Part shown: positions 14,874 to 16,812 of the stretch, in pieces
Layout: each line of letters opens with the position of its first letter
Numbering within the stretch: the stretch's first letter is position 1
NCBI GenBank assembly: GCA_964489245.1
Contig: CAZAXU010000043.1
Span: forward strand, 1-16,812
Reading direction: 5' to 3'
Source of the DNA: CAZAXU01 sp964489245
Lineage (GTDB): Bacteria; Bacteroidota; Bacteroidia; Flavobacteriales; Flavobacteriaceae
Length of the DNA: 16,812 bases
Program-made: the position numbers and the translations under genes
Notes under the pieces: model-generated
The model's input: only the letters and a program-made list of their open reading frames with translations
What the model was told of the DNA's origin: nothing
Database searches by the model: none

Positions 14874-15365
14874 ATGAAAAAATTAGGATTATTATTATTA
14901 GCCGTTATGATGATAAGTTTGTCATCTTGCGGAGATGCTAAAGAAAAAGCAAAAGATGCTGCAGAAGCTACCACTGAGGCTGTAGGTGATGCTGCGGAAG
15001 CTACAAAAGACGCTGCCAAAGATGCTGCAGAAGCTACCACTGAGGCGGTTAAAGACGCTGCCGGTGAAGCTGTTGATGCTGTAAAAGATGCAGTGAAAGA
15101 TGTTGACGGAAAAGCCGTTTTTGCATCTAATGGTTGTGCTGCTTGTCACAATATGGACAAAAAAACAGTAGGACCTGCAGTTAAAGAAATTGCAAAAGCT
15201 TATGCAGGAAAAAAAGACGAGATGGTTAAATTCTTGAAAGGAGAAGGAAAAGCTATCGTTGATGCACCACAATTTGCTGTGATGCAACCTCAAATTGCTA
15301 CTACAAAAAAATTGTCTGATGCTGAATTAGGAGCATTGGTTGATTATTTTTTATCAGCAAAATAA
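14874..15365 (+). CDS. Lipoprotein c-type cytochrome with an 11-residue-repeat stalk
   Basis: This 163-residue electron carrier is anchored outside the cytoplasmic membrane. Residues 1-18 form a lipoprotein signal with a good lipobox, LSSC (Cys19). Residues 28-82 are five 11-residue units (starting at Asp28, 39, 50, 61 and 72) rich in Ala, Glu, Lys, Asp and Thr, predicted to form one long charged helix. The class I cytochrome domain begins near residue 79: the haem motif CAACH is at 88-92 and the likely axial Met is Met137 in FAVMQPQ. The C-terminal helix is LSDAELGALVDYFLS. The domain, about 85 residues, resembles c551/c552-type cytochromes that pass electrons to oxidases or reductases. It is a single-gene unit with a strong promoter and terminator, suggesting abundant expression. 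Its redox partner is not visible. Confidence 0.92.
   Translation: MKKLGLLLLAVMMISLSSCGDAKEKAKDAAEATTEAVGDAAEATKDAAKDAAEATTEAVKDAAGEAVDAVKDAVKDVDGKAVFASNGCAACHNMDKKTVGPAVKEIAKAYAGKKDEMVKFLKGEGKAIVDAPQFAVMQPQIATTKKLSDAELGALVDYFLSAK
14955..15119 (+). repeat. Five tandem 33-bp units encoding the cytochrome stalk
   Basis: Units start at 14955, 14988, 15021, 15054 and 15087, an exact 33-base period in frame with the gene (11 codons). Units 1 to 3 begin DAAEAT and are the most alike; units 4 and 5 have drifted. A 29-base segment at 14952-14980 recurs without a mismatch at 15018-15046, two periods away. This points to recent duplication or ongoing gene conversion, and the unit number could vary between strains. 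Confidence 0.9.
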
Positions 15366-15384
15366 TTTTTTATTAAAAGAATAT

Positions 15385-15414
15385 AAAAAAGCCCGCAATT
15401 TTGCGGGCTTTTTT
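15385..15414 (+). terminator. Bidirectional intrinsic terminator between cytochrome and rmuC
   Basis: A perfect inverted repeat has arms 15385-15398 (A6 then GCCCGCAA) and 15401-15414 (TTGCGGGC then T6). The G-C-rich core with an A-run on one side and a T-run on the other makes it work in both directions. It ends the cytochrome transcript (stop at 15365) and the converging rmuC transcript (stop at 15437). Confidence 0.95.
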
Positions 15415-15436
15415 GTTTATAAAATTTTTAAAGTTA

Positions 15437-16729
15437 TTATTCATCATCAGCGCGCTCAACCAGTTGTTGAGGCAGTGACTTCTTGGCTTTGATGCCGAGT
15501 TTTTTTATTCTCTCAACACGACTGATCAAGTTCCCCTTTCCATCAACAAGTTTGTTCATGGCATTGCCATAATCTTTTTTGGCATCATCTATTTTTTTAC
15601 CGACTTTGATTAAATCATCGACCAGATTGGAAAATTTATCATATAAATCTCCGGCTTGCTTGGCAATTTCAATGGCATTTCGTTGTTGTTTTTCATTATT
15701 CCACATGCTGTCTATAGTGCGTAATGTCGCCAGCAGTGTTGAAGGGGTTACAATGACAATATTTTTAGAAAAAGCCTTATTATAGAGTTCGTTATCTGTA
15801 TTGATTGCTAAGGCAAAAGCCGGTTCAACGGGGATGAATAGTAATACAAAATCAGGGGATTCTATTTCATATAAATCTTCATATTTTTTGGCGCTAAGTT
15901 GTTCTACGTGCCTGTTGATGGAGTTGATATGTTCTTTAAGTGCTTGCTCTTTTTCTTTCTCGTCTTCAGAATTTACATATCTTTCATAAGCAGTCAGAGA
16001 AACCTTGGAATCTACTATCATTTTTTTGTTGTCGGGAAGATGAATGATGACATCCGGTCTCAATCTGATTCTGTTTTCGTCTCCGGAAACATTAAAACTT
16101 TTTTCCATTTCATATTCACGACCTTTTTCAAGTCCGGATTTCTCAAGCACTCGTTCCAAGATCAGTTCTCCCCAATTTCCTTGTGTCTTGCTGTCTCCTT
16201 TAAGTGCCTTGGTCAAGTTAACGGCTTCTTTGCTCATTTGTTCATTGAGCTCTTTCAAACTCAATATCTGTTGTCTTAAAGCGGCGTGTCTGTCAATACT
16301 TTCTTTGTGGGTTTCTTCAATTTTTTTCTCAAAAAGTAAAAGCCTTTCTTGAAGAGGATTTAATATTTGCTCGATATTTTCTTTATTTTTTATCGTGAAC
16401 TTATTTGTTTTTTCTTCTAGAATTTTATTGGCAAGATTTTCGAATTCCTTATGAAAAATCTTATCTTTTTCTTTAATTCTGGATTTTTCTTCATCCCACT
16501 TCTCTTTCCACCTGTCTAAATCTTTTTGCCATTCAATTTTCAAATTTTCTATTTCGTTTTGTTTGATTTGAATATTTTTTTCAAGTTGAGAAATTTCTTG
16601 AATATGCTGTTTTTCAAGCATAACAATTTCTGATTTAGACCTAATTTTATTCCAAAAAATTCCAAGAACAGCTCCAAGTAATAACATTATAAAACCGACC
16701 AACATAAAAATCAAATAATTCTCACTCAT
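15437..16729 (-). CDS. rmuC: RmuC family protein
   Basis: This 430-residue protein has an N-terminal membrane anchor (about 5-25), a long coiled coil (about 33-175) and the RmuC domain. The domain carries the conserved GNWGE segment (184-188) and a PD-(D/E)XK nuclease-like core: Pro225-Asp226 in LRPDVIIHLP, then Asp240-Ser-Lys242 in MIVDSKVSL. FIPVEPAF (299-306) and the helical C-terminus are also typical. In E. coli, rmuC loss raises recombination at inverted repeats, and the family is predicted to cut or process DNA. The sequence shows a membrane-tethered nuclease-like protein with the PD...DxK residues intact; the true substrate is not known. It is monocistronic, with a -7 element just upstream and a shared terminator downstream. 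The start at 16729 gives the expected anchor directly after MSEN. Confidence 0.93.
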   Translation of the reverse strand: MSENYLIFMLVGFIMLLLGAVLGIFWNKIRSKSEIVMLEKQHIQEISQLEKNIQIKQNEIENLKIEWQKDLDRWKEKWDEEKSRIKEKDKIFHKEFENLANKILEEKTNKFTIKNKENIEQILNPLQERLLLFEKKIEETHKESIDRHAALRQQILSLKELNEQMSKEAVNLTKALKGDSKTQGNWGELILERVLEKSGLEKGREYEMEKSFNVSGDENRIRLRPDVIIHLPDNKKMIVDSKVSLTAYERYVNSEDEKEKEQALKEHINSINRHVEQLSAKKYEDLYEIESPDFVLLFIPVEPAFALAINTDNELYNKAFSKNIVIVTPSTLLATLRTIDSMWNNEKQQRNAIEIAKQAGDLYDKFSNLVDDLIKVGKKIDDAKKDYGNAMNKLVDGKGNLISRVERIKKLGIKAKKSLPQQLVERADDE

Positions 16730-16746
16730 CTCAATATATTTTGTTT

Positions 16747-16754
16747 CAAAGATA
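16747..16754 (-). promoter_or_regulatory. rmuC promoter -7 element
   Basis: On the minus strand TATCTTTG (16754-16747) is a perfect -7 element. The nearest TTG (16772-16770) lies 15 bases upstream, short of the usual 19, so the -33 half is weak. The predicted leader is only about 10 bases. The remaining sequence to the window end shows nothing else I can support. Confidence 0.6.
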
Positions 16755-16812
16755 AGGATTTTTCAATTTCAAGCGTTTCTTTTCTTGTTTTGTATTTTTT
16801 TATCAATACAAT

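Noticed and set aside
14756..15040. Ala/Ser-rich minus-strand ORF of 94 codons
   Set aside because: It is the reverse image of the cytochrome repeat; its low-complexity sequence follows from the 33-base repeats on the coding strand.
14955..15119. CRISPR-like spaced repeats
   Set aside because: The 33-base units are contiguous, degenerate, in frame and inside a gene; there are no unique spacers.
15899..16352. Overlapping plus-strand ORFs antisense to rmuC
   Set aside because: They are Phe/Ser-rich shadows of the AT-rich rmuC coiled-coil and nuclease region, with no promoter or domain.

Overview
This window looks like a chromosomal segment of a low-GC member of the Bacteroidota, probably a Flavobacteriia-type organism. 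Three things point there. Several genes are preceded by the group's characteristic promoter (TTG, about 19-23 bases, then TAnnTTTG). Start codons sit behind AT-rich leaders without Shine-Dalgarno sequences. Several protein families are typical of the phylum: DUF2851, DUF6056, the 'CARKGNP..GG.KDETPP' Ig-like lipoprotein, and the toroid protein often mislabelled as an aminolevulinate dehydratase. I see no insertion sequence, integrase, tRNA, rRNA or CRISPR array. No gap between genes exceeds about 160 bases.

Positions 1-8930 (+ strand) are the distal part of an exopolysaccharide/capsule locus. The first block has five genes packed end to end: the C-terminal part of a two-domain dehydrogenase/Gfo-Idh-MocA oxidoreductase (cut by the window edge), an alpha/alpha-toroid protein, a WecG/TagA/CpsF glycosyltransferase, a DUF6056 polytopic membrane protein, and an ALG5-like family 2 glycosyltransferase. 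After a 125-base gap with a good promoter comes a second block: UDP-glucose 6-dehydrogenase, UDP-glucuronate decarboxylase and a polyprenyl glycosylphosphotransferase. The expected flow is UDP-glucose to UDP-glucuronate to UDP-xylose. The phosphotransferase loads the first sugar phosphate onto a lipid carrier, and WecG and other transferases extend it. The DUF6056 and ALG5-like pair may add a lipid-phosphate-linked sugar outside the membrane.

Positions 9088-12090 hold a large Ig-like lipoprotein gene (+) converging on asnS (-) with only 3 bases between the stop codons. Positions 12182-14701 (- strand) hold a translationally coupled trio transcribed in the order DUF2851 protein, PspC-like small membrane protein, two-TM/RCK potassium channel. 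asnS, downstream of the trio, has its own promoter.

Positions 14702-14873 are a divergent promoter region. Positions 14874-15365 (+) encode a lipoprotein cytochrome c with an 11-residue-repeat stalk. It ends at a strong, symmetrical terminator that also serves the converging rmuC gene (15437-16729, -). The least explained items are the DUF6056/ALG5-like pair, the LEA-like cytochrome stalk, and the DUF2851-PspC-channel operon.
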